Position numbers and translations under genes: made by a program. A stretch of DNA of 64,000 nt from Streptomyces lienomycini (GTDB taxonomy: Bacteria; Actinomycetota; Actinomycetes; Streptomycetales; Streptomycetaceae): NCBI RefSeq assembly GCF_027947595.1, contig NZ_CP116257.1, positions 7,066,001-7,130,000 of the forward strand, given 5' to 3'. Numbering within the stretch: the first letter of the stretch is position 1; each line of letters opens with the position of its first letter. The notes under the pieces are model-generated. The model was not told the DNA's origin. It saw only the letters and a list, made by a program, of their open reading frames with translations, and ran no database searches. This document shows positions 1 to 8,909 of the stretch, one piece after another.

Positions 1-256
1 CGGCCTTCTTCAGGCGGCGGCGTTCTCTCTCGGACAGGCCGCCCCAGATGCCGAATCGCTCGTCGTTGGCGAGGGCGTACTCGAGGCATTCGGAGCGGAC
101 CTCGCAGGCGAGGCAGACCTTCTTGGCCTCGCGGGTGGAGCCGCCCTTCTCGGGGAAGAAGGACTCGGGGTCGGTCTGGGCGCACAGTGCGCGCTCCTGC
201 CAGCCGAGTTCCTCGTCCGCGTCGTCGACCAGCAGTTGCTGCACCAGCTCGGTCAT
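1..256 (-). CDS. whiB: WhiB sporulation regulator (3' end cut by window edge)
   Basis: This is a Wbl-family iron-sulfur regulator. The 85 visible residues read from the ATG at 254-256 and only the last few residues lie outside the window. Four cysteines (C25, C48, C51, C57) form the [4Fe-4S] ligand set, followed by the GIWGG turn (69-73) and the basic tail ERERRRLKK expected to contact DNA. The start MTELVQQLLVDD and an acidic N-terminus match canonical WhiB, about 87 residues in S. coelicolor. WhiB works with WhiA in developmental gene control during aerial hyphal septation (family knowledge). A vegetative-type promoter lies about 75-105 bp upstream. Confidence 0.95.
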   Translation of the reverse strand, partial: MTELVQQLLVDDADEELGWQERALCAQTDPESFFPEKGGSTREAKKVCLACEVRSECLEYALANDERFGIWGGLSERERRRLKKA

Positions 257-943
257 GTGCGCCCCTCGTCCGTCTGTCGCGTCCCCGTGATCTGGCCGTT
301 ACCGATTCCGGCTGAACGACACGAGTGAAATTACAAGTGTGCTGCTCCGGGCGAGTCAAGCCGAGATCTGCTATTGGGTCCCTTATTCACTCTGCGGAAC
401 CAAGGCCATGCAGTAAGTGTTCAAATCGCCATAAACCTTGACATCCCAAAGAGCCTCGCCGGGACACCCGCCCCGTGCGGCACCTTCATCAGGAAGGACG
501 CCCAGGCGTTCGATCCCGTTCCGATACACGCGCCGAAGCGAACCTGATCACATTCGGATCACGGGATCGCAACGGGGGTTGTGCGTCCGACTTGTGCGCC
601 ATGTGTCCCGGAAGCCCTCTGAGCAAACCTTTCGCCAGCATGATCAACCGGATGAGGTGAAACATGTCCCACATAACGGTCATCGAGTTGACAGTGCTGG
701 TGTGAACCGCTGTCCTTGAGGGCATGCTCGCGAACTTGGCGCTCGCCTCGACCCGCACCGCCGGGTCCCACGGTGCTGCCCGTGCTCGCTGTAGCTGTTG
801 CCGCTGTTCCAGCTGTTGAGCCAACCGCGCTCCGGCTGTCCCCGGGTCCACGCGACTCGACCGCACCTGTTCCCGCCCCACCCGGGCGCTCTTCGTCATT
901 CGCTCCGCTCCACCGCACTCCTTTGCCGAGGACCACCGCACCC
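257..943. other. Intergenic region between whiB and the cysteine dioxygenase gene
   Basis: This 687-bp stretch is distinctly less GC-rich than the flanking genes, especially 300-450. It holds the whiB promoter and, on the plus strand at 688-693, a lone TTGACA without a convincing -10 partner. Open frames crossing it show no family features and no good ribosome site, so I see no gene here. Confidence 0.55.
330..359 (-). promoter_or_regulatory. Vegetative-type promoter upstream of whiB
   Basis: On the minus strand TTGACT (354-359) is followed after 18 nt by TGTAAT (330-335), close to the housekeeping HrdB-type consensus. It points towards whiB. S. coelicolor whiB is reported to have a constitutive and a developmental promoter; this would suit the constitutive one, which is inference. 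Confidence 0.6.
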
Positions 944-1438
944 ATGAACAGCGACAGCGACCTCCAGATCGCCGGCGACATCCTCGAAGTCCCCCACCTG
1001 CTGCAGGCACCGCGCGAGCACCCGGCCACCGTCGCCGAGTTCGCCGGCCTCGCCCGCTCCGTCGCCGCCGACCGCTCCGAGTGGGAGCACCTCGTGCGGT
1101 ACGACGCGACGACACGCTGGTACCACCGGCTGCGCACCGGCCCCGGATACGAGGTCTGGCTGCTGTCCTGGGTGCCGGGCCAGGGCAGCGGACGCCACGA
1201 CCACGGCCCCTCCTCCGGTGTGTGGACGGTCCTCGACGGGGCCCTCACCGAGCACACGGAACGCGGCACGCGCGCGTTGGTGGCGGGTACACAGCGCGTG
1301 TTCGCGCCGGGGTACGTGCACGAGGTCGTCAACGACACGCTGGAGCCTGCGGTCAGCCTGCACGTCTACCACCCGGGCCTGACCGAGATGCCCATGCACT
1401 CCCCGCAGTGCTCGGCCGCCGCACCGGCGACTGGCTGA
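944..1438 (+). CDS. Cysteine dioxygenase (type I, cupin)
   Basis: This 164-residue cupin oxidises L-cysteine to cysteine sulfinate with molecular oxygen at a mononuclear iron. The iron ligands are visible: H85 and H87 in SGRHDHGPSSG and H140 in VSLHVYHP, which aligns with the SLHLY segment of mammalian cysteine dioxygenase. The second cupin strand is APGYVHEVV. The cysteine of the mammalian Cys-Tyr crosslink is absent, as is usual in bacterial enzymes. I chose the ATG at 944 because the frame upstream has no family similarity. The stop is 33 nt before fbiA, so weak co-transcription is possible, but no functional link to F420 is evident. Confidence 0.85.
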   Translation: MNSDSDLQIAGDILEVPHLLQAPREHPATVAEFAGLARSVAADRSEWEHLVRYDATTRWYHRLRTGPGYEVWLLSWVPGQGSGRHDHGPSSGVWTVLDGALTEHTERGTRALVAGTQRVFAPGYVHEVVNDTLEPAVSLHVYHPGLTEMPMHSPQCSAAAPATG

Positions 1439-1471
1439 CGCACTGTCCCACCCGCCTGCGAGACTGGCCCC

Positions 1472-2431
1472 ATGCGCATTGTGGTTCTGGCAGGCGGCAT
1501 CGGCGGTGCACGGTTCCTGCGTGGTCTGAGGCAAGCCGCGCCGGACGCGGACATCACGGTCATCGGCAACACCGGGGACGACATCCACCTCTTCGGGCTG
1601 AAGGTCTGCCCCGACCTCGACACGGTGATGTACACCCTCGGCGGCGGCATCAACGAGGAGCAGGGCTGGGGCAGGGCCGACGAGACCTTCCACCTCAAGG
1701 AGGAACTGGCGGCGTACGGCGTCGGACCCGAGTGGTTCGGTCTCGGCGACCGCGACTTCGCCACCCACATCGTGCGGACCCAGATGATCACCGCGGGCTT
1801 CCCGCTCAGCGCGGTGACCGAGGCGCTGTGCGACCGCTGGAAGCCCGGAGTGCGGCTGCTCCCGATGACCGACGACCGCGTGGAGACGCACGTGGCGGTC
1901 GAGCTGGGCGGCGAGCGCAAGGTGGTCCACTTCCAGGAGTACTGGGTCCGTCTGCGCGCCTCCGTCCCCGCTGAGGCCGTCGTGCCGGTCGGCGCCGAGC
2001 AGGCGAAACCGGCGCCCGGTGTCCTGGAGGCCCTGGCGGAGGCGGACGTGATCCTCTTCCCGCCGTCCAACCCCGTCGTCTCCGTCGGCACGATCCTCGC
2101 CGTGCCCGGCATCCGGGAGGCGATCGCCGACGCCGGTGTGCCGGTGGTGGGCCTGTCACCGATCGTCGGGGACGCGCCCGTGCGCGGGATGGCCGACAAG
2201 GTGCTCGCCGCGGTCGGCGTGGAGTCCACCGCGACCGCGGTCGCCGAGCACTACGGCTCGGGCCTGCTCGACGGCTGGCTGGTCGACACGGTCGACACGG
2301 ACTCCGTCACGCGCGTGAAGGCCGCCGGGATCCTCTGCCGCGCCGTACCGCTGATGATGACCGACCTCGACGCGACGGCGCAGATGGCCCGGGAGGCGCT
2401 GACGCTGGCGGAGGAGGTGCGCCAGGCATGA
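1472..2431 (+). CDS. fbiA: 2-phospho-L-lactate (or phosphoenolpyruvate) transferase of F420 synthesis
   Basis: FbiA/CofD transfers a phospholactyl or phosphoenolpyruvyl group from its guanosine-diphosphate donor to the deazaflavin Fo, giving F420-0 or dehydro-F420-0. The 319-residue protein starts with the family loop GGIGGARFL (8-16), then GNTGDD (32-37) and a [10 protein letters not shown] motif near residue 197. Length and motifs agree with full-length actinobacterial FbiA. Its stop overlaps the fbiB start in ATGA, so the two are translationally coupled. F420 supports reductases in streptomycete secondary metabolism and is the Fo precursor for photolyase (family knowledge). Confidence 0.93.
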   Translation: MRIVVLAGGIGGARFLRGLRQAAPDADITVIGNTGDDIHLFGLKVCPDLDTVMYTLGGGINEEQGWGRADETFHLKEELAAYGVGPEWFGLGDRDFATHIVRTQMITAGFPLSAVTEALCDRWKPGVRLLPMTDDRVETHVAVELGGERKVVHFQEYWVRLRASVPAEAVVPVGAEQAKPAPGVLEALAEADVILFPPSNPVVSVGTILAVPGIREAIADAGVPVVGLSPIVGDAPVRGMADKVLAAVGVESTATAVAEHYGSGLLDGWLVDTVDTDSVTRVKAAGILCRAVPLMMTDLDATAQMAREALTLAEEVRQA

Positions 2432-3759
2432 GCGGGGTGACGCACGACGACACTCCGGGCCGCCCGGGGGGCTACCGGGTGTGGGCCCTGCCCGGCCTGC
2501 CCGAGGTGCGGCCCGGGGACGACCTGGCCAAGCTGATCGCCACGGCCGAGCCGGCCCTGGCCGACGGGGACGTGCTGCTCGTCACGTCCAAGATCGTGTC
2601 CAAGGCCGAGGGCAGGGTCGTCCAAGCCGCCGACCGTGAGGCCGCGATCGACGCGGAGACGGTCCGGGTGGTGGCCCGGCGCGGCCCGCTGCGCATCGTC
2701 GAGAACCGTCAGGGCCTGGTCATGGCGGCGGCCGGGGTCGACGCCTCCAACACGCCCTCCGGGACCGTACTGCTGCTCCCCGAGGACCCCGACGCCTCCG
2801 CGCGCGCCCTCCGCGAGGGGCTCCGCGCCACGCTGGGCGTGGACGTCGGCGTGGTCGTCACCGACACCTTCGGGCGCCCCTGGCGGGCCGGGCTCACGGA
2901 CGTGGCGATCGGCGCCGCGGGCGTCCGCGTCCTCGACGACCTGCGCGGCGGCACGGACGCGCACGGCAATCCGCTCGGCGCCACCGTCGTCGCCACCGCC
3001 GACGAGCTGGCCGCCGCGGGCGACCTGGTCAAGGGCAAGGCGGCGGGCCTGCCCGTCGCGGTCGTGCGCGGGCTGCCGCAGGTGGTCGCCGAGGGCGACG
3101 GCGAGGGCGCCCGGGCGATGGTGCGCGGCGCGCGCGACGACATGTTCCGGCTCGGCACCTCGGAAGCGGTGCGGCAGGCGGTCACCCAGCGGCGTACGGT
3201 GCGTGCCTTCACGGACGAGCCGGTCGATCCCGGTGCCGTGCGCCGGGCGGTGGCCGCGGCCGTGACCGCACCGGCGCCGCACCACACGACACCGTGGCGC
3301 TTCGTCCTCCTGGAGTCCGAGGACTCCCGCACCCGGCTCCTCGACGCGATGCGGGACGCCTGGGTCGCGGACCTGCGGCGGGACGGCAAGAGCGAGGAGT
3401 CGATCGCCAAGCGCGTGCGGCGCGGCGACGTCCTGCGCAACGCGCCCTACCTCGTCGTCCCCTGCCTGGTCATGGACGGCTCGCACACGTACGGCGACGC
3501 GCGCCGCGACGGGGCCGAGCGGGAGATGTTCGTGGTCGCCACCGGCGCGGGCGTACAGAACCTGCTCGTCGCGCTCGCCGGGGAGCGGCTGGGTTCCGCC
3601 TGGGTCTCCTCGACGATGTTCTGCCGGGACGTCGTGCGCGACGTGCTGGGGCTGCCGGACGACTGGGACCCGATGGGAGCGGTGGCGGTCGGGCATCCGG
3701 CCGAGGAACCGAGGGCCCGGCCGGAGCGGGACGCGGGGGCGTTCATCGAGGTGCGGTGA
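2428..3759 (+). CDS. fbiB: Bifunctional F420 gamma-glutamyl ligase with C-terminal nitroreductase domain
   Basis: FbiB adds the glutamate tail to F420-0. Residues 1 to about 245 are the CofE-type ligase ([16 protein letters not shown] near the N-terminus, [10 protein letters not shown] in the middle). Residues from about 250 to 430 are a nitroreductase-fold domain ([15 protein letters not shown], then [13 protein letters not shown]), which in mycobacterial FbiB binds FMN and reduces the dehydro-F420 intermediate. The 443-residue length is that of the actinobacterial fusion rather than the shorter archaeal CofE. The start overlaps the end of fbiA by 4 nt. Confidence 0.93.
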   Translation: MSGVTHDDTPGRPGGYRVWALPGLPEVRPGDDLAKLIATAEPALADGDVLLVTSKIVSKAEGRVVQAADREAAIDAETVRVVARRGPLRIVENRQGLVMAAAGVDASNTPSGTVLLLPEDPDASARALREGLRATLGVDVGVVVTDTFGRPWRAGLTDVAIGAAGVRVLDDLRGGTDAHGNPLGATVVATADELAAAGDLVKGKAAGLPVAVVRGLPQVVAEGDGEGARAMVRGARDDMFRLGTSEAVRQAVTQRRTVRAFTDEPVDPGAVRRAVAAAVTAPAPHHTTPWRFVLLESEDSRTRLLDAMRDAWVADLRRDGKSEESIAKRVRRGDVLRNAPYLVVPCLVMDGSHTYGDARRDGAEREMFVVATGAGVQNLLVALAGERLGSAWVSSTMFCRDVVRDVLGLPDDWDPMGAVAVGHPAEEPRARPERDAGAFIEVR

Positions 3760-3791
3760 GGCGTTCCGAGTGAGCCTCTACCCTCGTAGGG

Positions 3792-3875
3792 GCTTCTCCC
3801 TCCCCCCGGCCTCCCCCGCTTCCTCTCCTTCCTCTTCTTCCTCTCCTTCCCCTCCTTCCCCTCCCCTCTTCTCCT
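3792..3875 (+). repeat. Homopyrimidine tract upstream of the AlkA-like gene
   Basis: From 3792 the plus strand is almost only C and T, and 3819-3875 is an unbroken run of 57 pyrimidines built from irregular CCTTCC and CTCTT units. It ends 14 nt before the GTG start at 3890. No ordinary Shine-Dalgarno sequence is evident behind it, only a weak GAAAG. Confidence 0.85.
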
Positions 3876-3889
3876 GAAAGACCTGATCC

Positions 3890-4879
3890 GTGGCAGGACG
3901 TTTCGCTCCCCGGCCCACGCGTGCTCCGGCACGCGGTGGGGACGCCGTCGTGCCCCGGCAGGTGCCCGCGCCGGGCAGGGTGCGGGTGTGGGTACCGGAC
4001 GGACCGCTGGACCTGGGGCTGGTGCTCGGTCCGCTGCGACGCGGGCCGGGCGATCCGACGTTCCGGACGATGCCGGACGGGTCGGTGTGGCGGGCCACTC
4101 TGACGCCCTGCGGGCCGGGCACGCTGCGGGTCACCGCGCGGGGCGGCGAGGTGCGGGGCGAGGCCTGGGGGCCGGGGGCCGAGTGGCTGCTGGAGCAGCT
4201 GCCGCGGATGCTGGGCGCCGACGACGACCCCTCCGCGTTCGTGCCGAGGCACCGGCTGCTGGCGGTCACGGCACATCGGCGTCCGGGGCTGCGGCTGGGG
4301 CGGACGGGGCTGGTGCTGGAGTCCCTGATCCCCTCGGTCCTGGAGCAGAAGGTCACGACGCTGGAGGCGTATCAGGCGTGGCGGGTGCTCGTGCGGAAGT
4401 TCGGCGAGCCGGCGCCGGGCCCCGCGCCCGGAGGGATGTGCGCGATGCCGTCGGCGCGGACGTGGGCGATGATCCCGTCCTGGGAGTGGCATCTGGCCGG
4501 GGTGGACGACAAGCGGGCGTCGACGATCCTGCGGGCCGTGCGGGTCGCCGCGCGGCTGGAGGAGGCGGCGGGGATGGACGCCGCGGCAGCGCGGGAGCGG
4601 CTGGAGCTCGTGTCCGGGATCGGGCCGTGGACGTCGGCGGAGACCGTGCAGCGCAGTCACGGGGCGGCGGACGCGGTGACGGTGGGGGATCTGCATCTGC
4701 CGGGGATCGTGGGGTTCGCGCTGGGCGGGAACCGGTACGCGGACGACGCGGAGATGCTGCGGTTGCTGGAGCCGTATGCCGGTCAGCGGCATCGGGCGGC
4801 CCGGTTGGTGCTGCTGAGTGGGCGGGTGCCGGCGAGGCGGGCGCCGCGGATGGCTCCGCGGGGGATCGAGCGGTTGTAG
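3890..4879 (+). CDS. AlkA-like DNA-3-methyladenine glycosylase (HhH-GPD)
   Basis: This 329-residue base-excision-repair glycosylase removes alkylated purines from DNA. The helix-hairpin-helix is LVSGIGPWTSAETV (240-253) and the catalytic aspartate is D267 in VGDLHLPG. An upstream conserved block VLEQKVTTLEAYQAW (150-164) fits the HhH-GPD core. The first 130 residues form the AlkA-type N-terminal beta domain and are less conserved. The chosen start is the GTG at 3890; it sits just after a pyrimidine-only tract with no clear ribosome site, so the true start may be internal. It is not an Ada-AlkA fusion. Confidence 0.85.
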   Translation: MAGRFAPRPTRAPARGGDAVVPRQVPAPGRVRVWVPDGPLDLGLVLGPLRRGPGDPTFRTMPDGSVWRATLTPCGPGTLRVTARGGEVRGEAWGPGAEWLLEQLPRMLGADDDPSAFVPRHRLLAVTAHRRPGLRLGRTGLVLESLIPSVLEQKVTTLEAYQAWRVLVRKFGEPAPGPAPGGMCAMPSARTWAMIPSWEWHLAGVDDKRASTILRAVRVAARLEEAAGMDAAAARERLELVSGIGPWTSAETVQRSHGAADAVTVGDLHLPGIVGFALGGNRYADDAEMLRLLEPYAGQRHRAARLVLLSGRVPARRAPRMAPRGIERL

Positions 4880-4969
4880 GTGGTCCGGGGTTGCCTGGCA
4901 CCCGGCGTCGGTGTGGCGCGGGGAGTGCGCGCCCGGCGCCGACGGGGTGCCGCCGCGCCCACCCGTGCC

Positions 4970-4989
4970 GCCTGGGGTACGTCCCAGGC
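4970..4989. terminator. Hairpin in the convergent gap between glycosylase and nucleotidyltransferase genes
   Basis: GCCTGGG and CCCAGGC pair around GTACGT in the 269-bp convergent gap 4880-5148. A longer imperfect inverted repeat (GGCACCC near 4896, GGGTGCC near 4945) lies just before it. No T-run follows. The rest of the gap shows no gene. Confidence 0.35.
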
Positions 4990-5148
4990 CGTTCAGGCAT
5001 CGGACCGTCCAGGCCGCACCGGACACCCCGGGGCGTGAGGAGACCCGCCCCCGCGTTCCCCGACCACGGACACGATCCGTGCCGTTCGGGATGCCCCAGT
5101 TGACCAGGTTCGGTCCAGGACTCACGCCTGCTCACTGATGAGGAACGG

Positions 5149-6231
5149 TCACGTGTCCGACGAGAAGCGGAGTGCCGCCGGGGGGATGTGGGCGTCGCAC
5201 CAGATTCTGGCGCCGGAGCGGAGTTCGTTGTCGGCGCCGACTACCGCGCCGTCCCCGACGACCGTGTCGGTGAGGACGGTGCGCGTGCCGACGCGGGCGC
5301 GGGCGCCGATGAGGGAGTCGGTGATGACGGCACCCGGCTCGATGACGGCGCCCGGCAGGATCGTGCTGCCGAAGACGCGCGCGCCCTCCGCCACGTGGGC
5401 GCCCTCCCCGACGACCGTGCCGCCGGCCAGTTTGGCGTCGGGGGCGACCTGGGCCGTGGGCAGGATCAGACGGTCGCCGCAGCGGCCCGGTATCGCCGGG
5501 GACGGGGCGCGGCCGAGGACCAGGTCCGCCGAGCCCCGTACGAAGGCCGCCGGGGTGCCCAGGTCCAGCCAGTACGTGGAGTCGACCATGCCCTGGAGAT
5601 GCGCCCCGGTGGCGAGGAGTTCCGGGAAGGTCTCGCGTTCGACCGAGACGGGCCGGCCCGCGGGGACGGTGTCGATGACCGAGCGGCGGAAGACGTACGC
5701 CCCCGCGTTGATCTGGTCGGTGACGATCTCCTCGGGGGTCTGGGGCTTCTCCAGGAAGGCGAGCACCCTGCCCGTGTCGTCCGTGGGCACCAGACCGTAC
5801 GCCCGGGGGTCCGTGACCTTGGTCAGGTGCAGGGAGACGTCCGCGCCCGTCGTTTCGTGGGCGCGGACCAGCGCGCCGATGTCCAGGCCCGTCAGGATGT
5901 CCCCGTTGAAGATCAGGACCGGGTCGTCGGGTCCCGAGTGCAGCCGGGACGCCACGTTGCGGATCGCGCCGCCCGTGCCGAGCGGTTCCTCCTCCGTGAC
6001 GTACTCGAGGTGCAGGCCCAGGGACGAGCCGTCGCCGAAGTACGGTTCGAAGACCTCGGCCAGGTAGCTGGTCGCGAGGACGATGTGTTCGACGCCGGCC
6101 GCCTTCGCCCGCGCCAGTTGGTGCGTGAGGAACGGCACTCCGGCCGCCCGGACCATGGGTTTGGGTGTGTGCACGGTGAGCGGGCGCAGCCGGGTGCCCT
6201 TGCCGCCGACCAGGAGGATCGCTTCTGTCAC
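5149..6231 (-). CDS. Mannose-1-phosphate guanylyltransferase-like sugar nucleotidyltransferase
   Basis: This 360-residue NDP-sugar pyrophosphorylase activates a sugar 1-phosphate to a nucleotide sugar, probably GDP-mannose. It has the signature GGKGTRLRPLT (9-19), the metal-binding NGD (109-111) and EKP (IxFLEKPQTPEE). From about 256 to 345 it carries hexapeptide repeats of a left-handed beta helix (GGTVVGEGAHVAEGA). I start it at the GTG at 6229-6231, giving VTEAILLVGG; the frame runs open further upstream but without homology. The product could feed mannosylated lipids, glycoproteins or the wall glycopolymers attached by the neighbouring LCP enzymes (inference). Glucose-1-phosphate thymidylyltransferase activity cannot be excluded. 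Confidence 0.85.
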   Translation of the reverse strand: MTEAILLVGGKGTRLRPLTVHTPKPMVRAAGVPFLTHQLARAKAAGVEHIVLATSYLAEVFEPYFGDGSSLGLHLEYVTEEEPLGTGGAIRNVASRLHSGPDDPVLIFNGDILTGLDIGALVRAHETTGADVSLHLTKVTDPRAYGLVPTDDTGRVLAFLEKPQTPEEIVTDQINAGAYVFRRSVIDTVPAGRPVSVERETFPELLATGAHLQGMVDSTYWLDLGTPAAFVRGSADLVLGRAPSPAIPGRCGDRLILPTAQVAPDAKLAGGTVVGEGAHVAEGARVFGSTILPGAVIEPGAVITDSLIGARARVGTRTVLTDTVVGDGAVVGADNELRSGARIWCDAHIPPAALRFSSDT

Positions 6232-6368
6232 CTGTCGTCTCTGCTTCCTGCCGGGACCGGCCGAACTGTCTTTCGGCGGGCCAGTGTATGCAGACCGTTC
6301 CCCGGCCGTTCGAGGGCCGTTCGGTGGCCGTTCCTCGGCGCCTTCGACGACCGCGCGGTGTCCCGTCC

Positions 6369-7670
6369 TCAGCGGCCCTGGTACTTCCCCGCCTTCGAAC
6401 GGACCGAGCCGAGCCTGTCGTAGAGCCTCTCGCCGGGGCAGCCCGTGGCGAAGCCGTCGCGATGACCGGAGATGACGTTCAGTCGTACCTTCCTGCCCTT
6501 CGGGTAGAGGTTGCCACCCCCGGACTTCAGGTATGTCTTCCCGCGCGGATTCATGCCGTAGCGCCCGACCTTCCACGCGGTGAGCCGGGCGATCGCCTTC
6601 AGGGCGGCCGACGACGGCTCCTTGGCGCTGTAGGTGCCGAGAACGGCGATCCCCGTGCTGTTGGAGTTGAACCCCCGGGTGTGGGCGCCCAGGACCGGCT
6701 TGGACACGCCCCCGGCCCGGCCCTCGTAGATCTTCCCGCACTTGTCGACGAGGAAGCTGTAGCCGAGGTCCCGCCAGCCCATGCTGCCGACGTGGTAGCG
6801 GTAGATGCCGCGAATGACCGACGGCGCCTGTGAACAGGTGTAGTCGTTGCCGGTGTCCGAGTGGTGCACGAAGGCCGTCTTGACCCTCTTGGTGTACACG
6901 GCCCCCTTCTCGCGCAGCGTCTCGTCCGCGCCCCAGCCGCGGCGCGTGATGATGCCGGGGCGGGCGCCGACGTGCGGCTTCGCCTTCCGCCCGGCGGGGA
7001 CGGACCGTGCGGCCCCGGTCCGCGCGCGGCCCGTCCCGGGTGGGACGCCCTTGCCGGGGTCGACGAGTTCGAGGCGCAGCCCGGTGGGGAGCCGTGCGGC
7101 GGCCGGGGCGCTTCGGTCGGCCCCGGTGGCCTTCTCCGAGCGCACTCGTACCTCCACGCCGTCGGACTCGCCCGCCCACAGCGGTGCGGTGGCGCCGCGG
7201 ACGCCGCCCGAGGTGCTCTCGCGGGTGCCGGGATCGGCGGCGTGGTCGGCGTTGTGGGTCTCCAACTCCTTCCAGCCGGACCAGATGCCGGTGGCGGCGG
7301 CGCGGGTGCGGACCTCGACGCGGCCGTGGAGCGCGGCGGTCGGCCGGTCCCAGACGACGCCGACGAGCGAGAAGGGCCGTACGTCCCGGCGGGTCAGGCC
7401 CTGTTCAGCGGCGCCGGGCGCCCGGTCGCGGGCGAGGTGGGCGAGGGGGAGCGAGCGGGTGCTGCCGGGGACGTACGCTCCGGACCGCGGTCCGGCCCCG
7501 GCCGTGGGTGGAGCCGAGGAGGGAGGGGTCGAGGAGGGAGGCGTCGAGGAGGGAGGGGTCGAGGAGGGAGGCGTCGAGGAGGATGTGGCGGCCGCCGCGG
7601 GCGGGGCGAGCGGGAGGGCCAGGGCCGCCGCGCACGTGACGCCGATCGAGGAAGCTGGGAATCCACGCAT
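6369..7670 (-). CDS. Secreted N-acetylmuramoyl-L-alanine amidase, PGRP-type
   Basis: The 433-residue protein begins with a signal peptide (MRGFPASS, then a hydrophobic run ending PPAAAA). Next comes a low-complexity linker of TPPSS repeats, a middle region with no recognised family, and a C-terminal peptidoglycan-recognition/amidase domain (last ~195 residues). Zinc ligands visible in that domain are the first His of FVHHSDTG, the His of SGHRDGF and the Cys of TGCPGERL. It should cleave the lactyl-amide bond between muramic acid and the stem peptide outside the cell. I use the ATG at 7668-7670, behind AGGATCAG; an ATG six codons upstream (7688) lacks a clear ribosome site. It lies in an envelope-biogenesis neighbourhood. 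Confidence 0.85.
   Translation of the reverse strand: MRGFPASSIGVTCAAALALPLAPPAAAATSSSTPPSSTPPSSTPPSSTPPSSAPPTAGAGPRSGAYVPGSTRSLPLAHLARDRAPGAAEQGLTRRDVRPFSLVGVVWDRPTAALHGRVEVRTRAAATGIWSGWKELETHNADHAADPGTRESTSGGVRGATAPLWAGESDGVEVRVRSEKATGADRSAPAAARLPTGLRLELVDPGKGVPPGTGRARTGAARSVPAGRKAKPHVGARPGIITRRGWGADETLREKGAVYTKRVKTAFVHHSDTGNDYTCSQAPSVIRGIYRYHVGSMGWRDLGYSFLVDKCGKIYEGRAGGVSKPVLGAHTRGFNSNSTGIAVLGTYSAKEPSSAALKAIARLTAWKVGRYGMNPRGKTYLKSGGGNLYPKGRKVRLNVISGHRDGFATGCPGERLYDRLGSVRSKAGKYQGR
7510..7585. repeat. 15-bp coding minisatellite in the amidase linker
   Basis: The unit GTCGAGGAGGGAGGC/G is repeated about four times on the plus strand. On the minus strand it encodes the pentapeptide TPPSS (last copy APP) in the linker after the signal peptide. 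Copy number is likely variable between strains. Confidence 0.8.
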
Positions 7671-7808
7671 GCCCCTGATCCTGGACATGCTCGGACGAAC
7701 ATGTCCATCGGGGATCTGACGGGCCGTGGGATTCTTCGCCCGATCCGGTGGTGGTGCGGTACGCCGTCCGCTCGGTGCGCGTGCCCCGGCCCGCGTACGC
7801 TTGCACGG

Positions 7809-8573
7809 GTGAACGCGACCGATCGCACCCCTGCCGACCTGCTGAGTTCCGCGCTCGCCGCGGACCCGGGACGCCCCCTGGTGACCTTCTACGACGACGC
7901 CACGGGCGAACGCGTCGAACTCTCCGTGGCCACCTTCGCCAATTGGGTGGCCAAGACCGCGAACCTGCTCCAGGACGAGCTGTCCGCCGAACCCGGCGAC
8001 CGGGTCGCGCTGCTGCTGCCCGCGCACTGGCAGACGGCGGTGTGGCTGCTGGCGTGCGCGTCGGTGGGTGTCGTCGCCGACGTGGCGGGCGACCCCGGAG
8101 CGGCGGACGTGGTCGTGAGTGGGCCGGAGCCCGAGTCGTTGGAGGCGGCGCGGGCGTGCGAGGGCGCGCGGATCGCGCTGGCGCTGCGGCCTCTCGGGGG
8201 GCGGTTCGCACCGGCTCCGCCGGAGGGCTTCGCCGACTACGCGGTGGAGGTGCCGGGGCAGGGAGACCGGTTCGTGCCGTACGTGCCGGTGGACCCGGAG
8301 GAGCCGGCGCTGATCGTGGCCGGGCGGGAGTTCAGTGGCGCGGAGGTCGTGGAGCGGGCACGGGCGGAGGCGTCGGGGCTGGGACTCACCGGGCCGGGGG
8401 CGCGGATCCTGTCGGGGCTGCCGTACGACACGTGGGAGGGGTTGAGCGCGGGGCTGTACGGGCCGCTCGCGAGCGGGGGGTCGGTGGTGCTGTGCCGGCA
8501 TCTGGAGCGGGCGGCGGCCGGCGTGGTGGACCAGCGGATCGAGACGGAGCGGGTCTCGGCCACGGCGCGGTGA
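7809..8573 (+). CDS. TIGR03089 family protein (adenylate-forming-like)
   Basis: This 254-residue protein resembles the N-terminal part of AMP-dependent synthetases. It opens DPGRPLVTFYDDATGERVEL and has a segment TANLLQDELSAEPGDRVALL like the acyl-activating fold. It lacks the P-loop-like (S/T)GTTGxPK motif and the C-terminal lid domain, so it is unlikely to activate a substrate by itself. That matches the actinobacterial family TIGR03089, of unknown role. The start is a GTG (7809-7811). It diverges from the amidase gene. Confidence 0.75.
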   Translation: MNATDRTPADLLSSALAADPGRPLVTFYDDATGERVELSVATFANWVAKTANLLQDELSAEPGDRVALLLPAHWQTAVWLLACASVGVVADVAGDPGAADVVVSGPEPESLEAARACEGARIALALRPLGGRFAPAPPEGFADYAVEVPGQGDRFVPYVPVDPEEPALIVAGREFSGAEVVERARAEASGLGLTGPGARILSGLPYDTWEGLSAGLYGPLASGGSVVLCRHLERAAAGVVDQRIETERVSATAR

Positions 8574-8909
8574 CGTTCCTGCGGGGGTGCCGGTGACGGG
8601 TGCGGGGGCGGGCGCCGGTGAGTGGGCGCCCCACCGTCAGTCCTCGCACGGGTCCGCCTTCTGCGGAGCGGCCACGCCCGGCAGTTCGGCGGCGCGGGCG
8701 GTCGGGAGGCCCTGCGCGGTCAGTTCGGCCCGGTGCTCCTTCACCCGCGCCCCGGTGCCCGGCCGGGGGCCTCCCCCGGACGGCCTCTCCCACGGACGGC
8801 CTCTCCCACGGACGGCCTCCCCCCCCCGTTCGGACCACTCCCGTTCCACCCCCGGCGCCCGCTCGGGGCATGGTCGTACCAGCGCACGGGTGTGGGACGG
8901 AGGGCAGGC
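8574..8909. other. Gap between the TIGR03089 gene and the first LCP gene
   Basis: This 336-bp gap contains the 16-bp tandem repeat at 8777-8824 and a C-run just after it. Frames are open on both strands because of the GC content, but none has a recognisable product. I see no clear promoter. Confidence 0.5.
8777..8824. repeat. Three tandem copies of a 16-bp unit
   Basis: The unit CGGACGGCCTCTCCCA is present twice exactly (8777-8792, 8793-8808) and a third time with changes at its end (8809-8824), running into a C-tract. Confidence 0.85.

Noticed and set aside
688..693. TTGACA as the -35 of a promoter for the dioxygenase gene
   Set aside because: No acceptable -10 follows at 16-19 nt and the start codon is 250 bp away.
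489..1338. Minus-strand frames through the whiB-cysteine dioxygenase gap
   Set aside because: They are rich in Arg, run antisense into the dioxygenase gene and have no ribosome site or recognisable domain.
2251..3696. Long open frame antisense to fbiA and fbiB
   Set aside because: High GC makes antisense frames open; its composition (Arg, Gly, His, Asp) is typical of shadows and fbiA/fbiB are unmistakable on the other strand.
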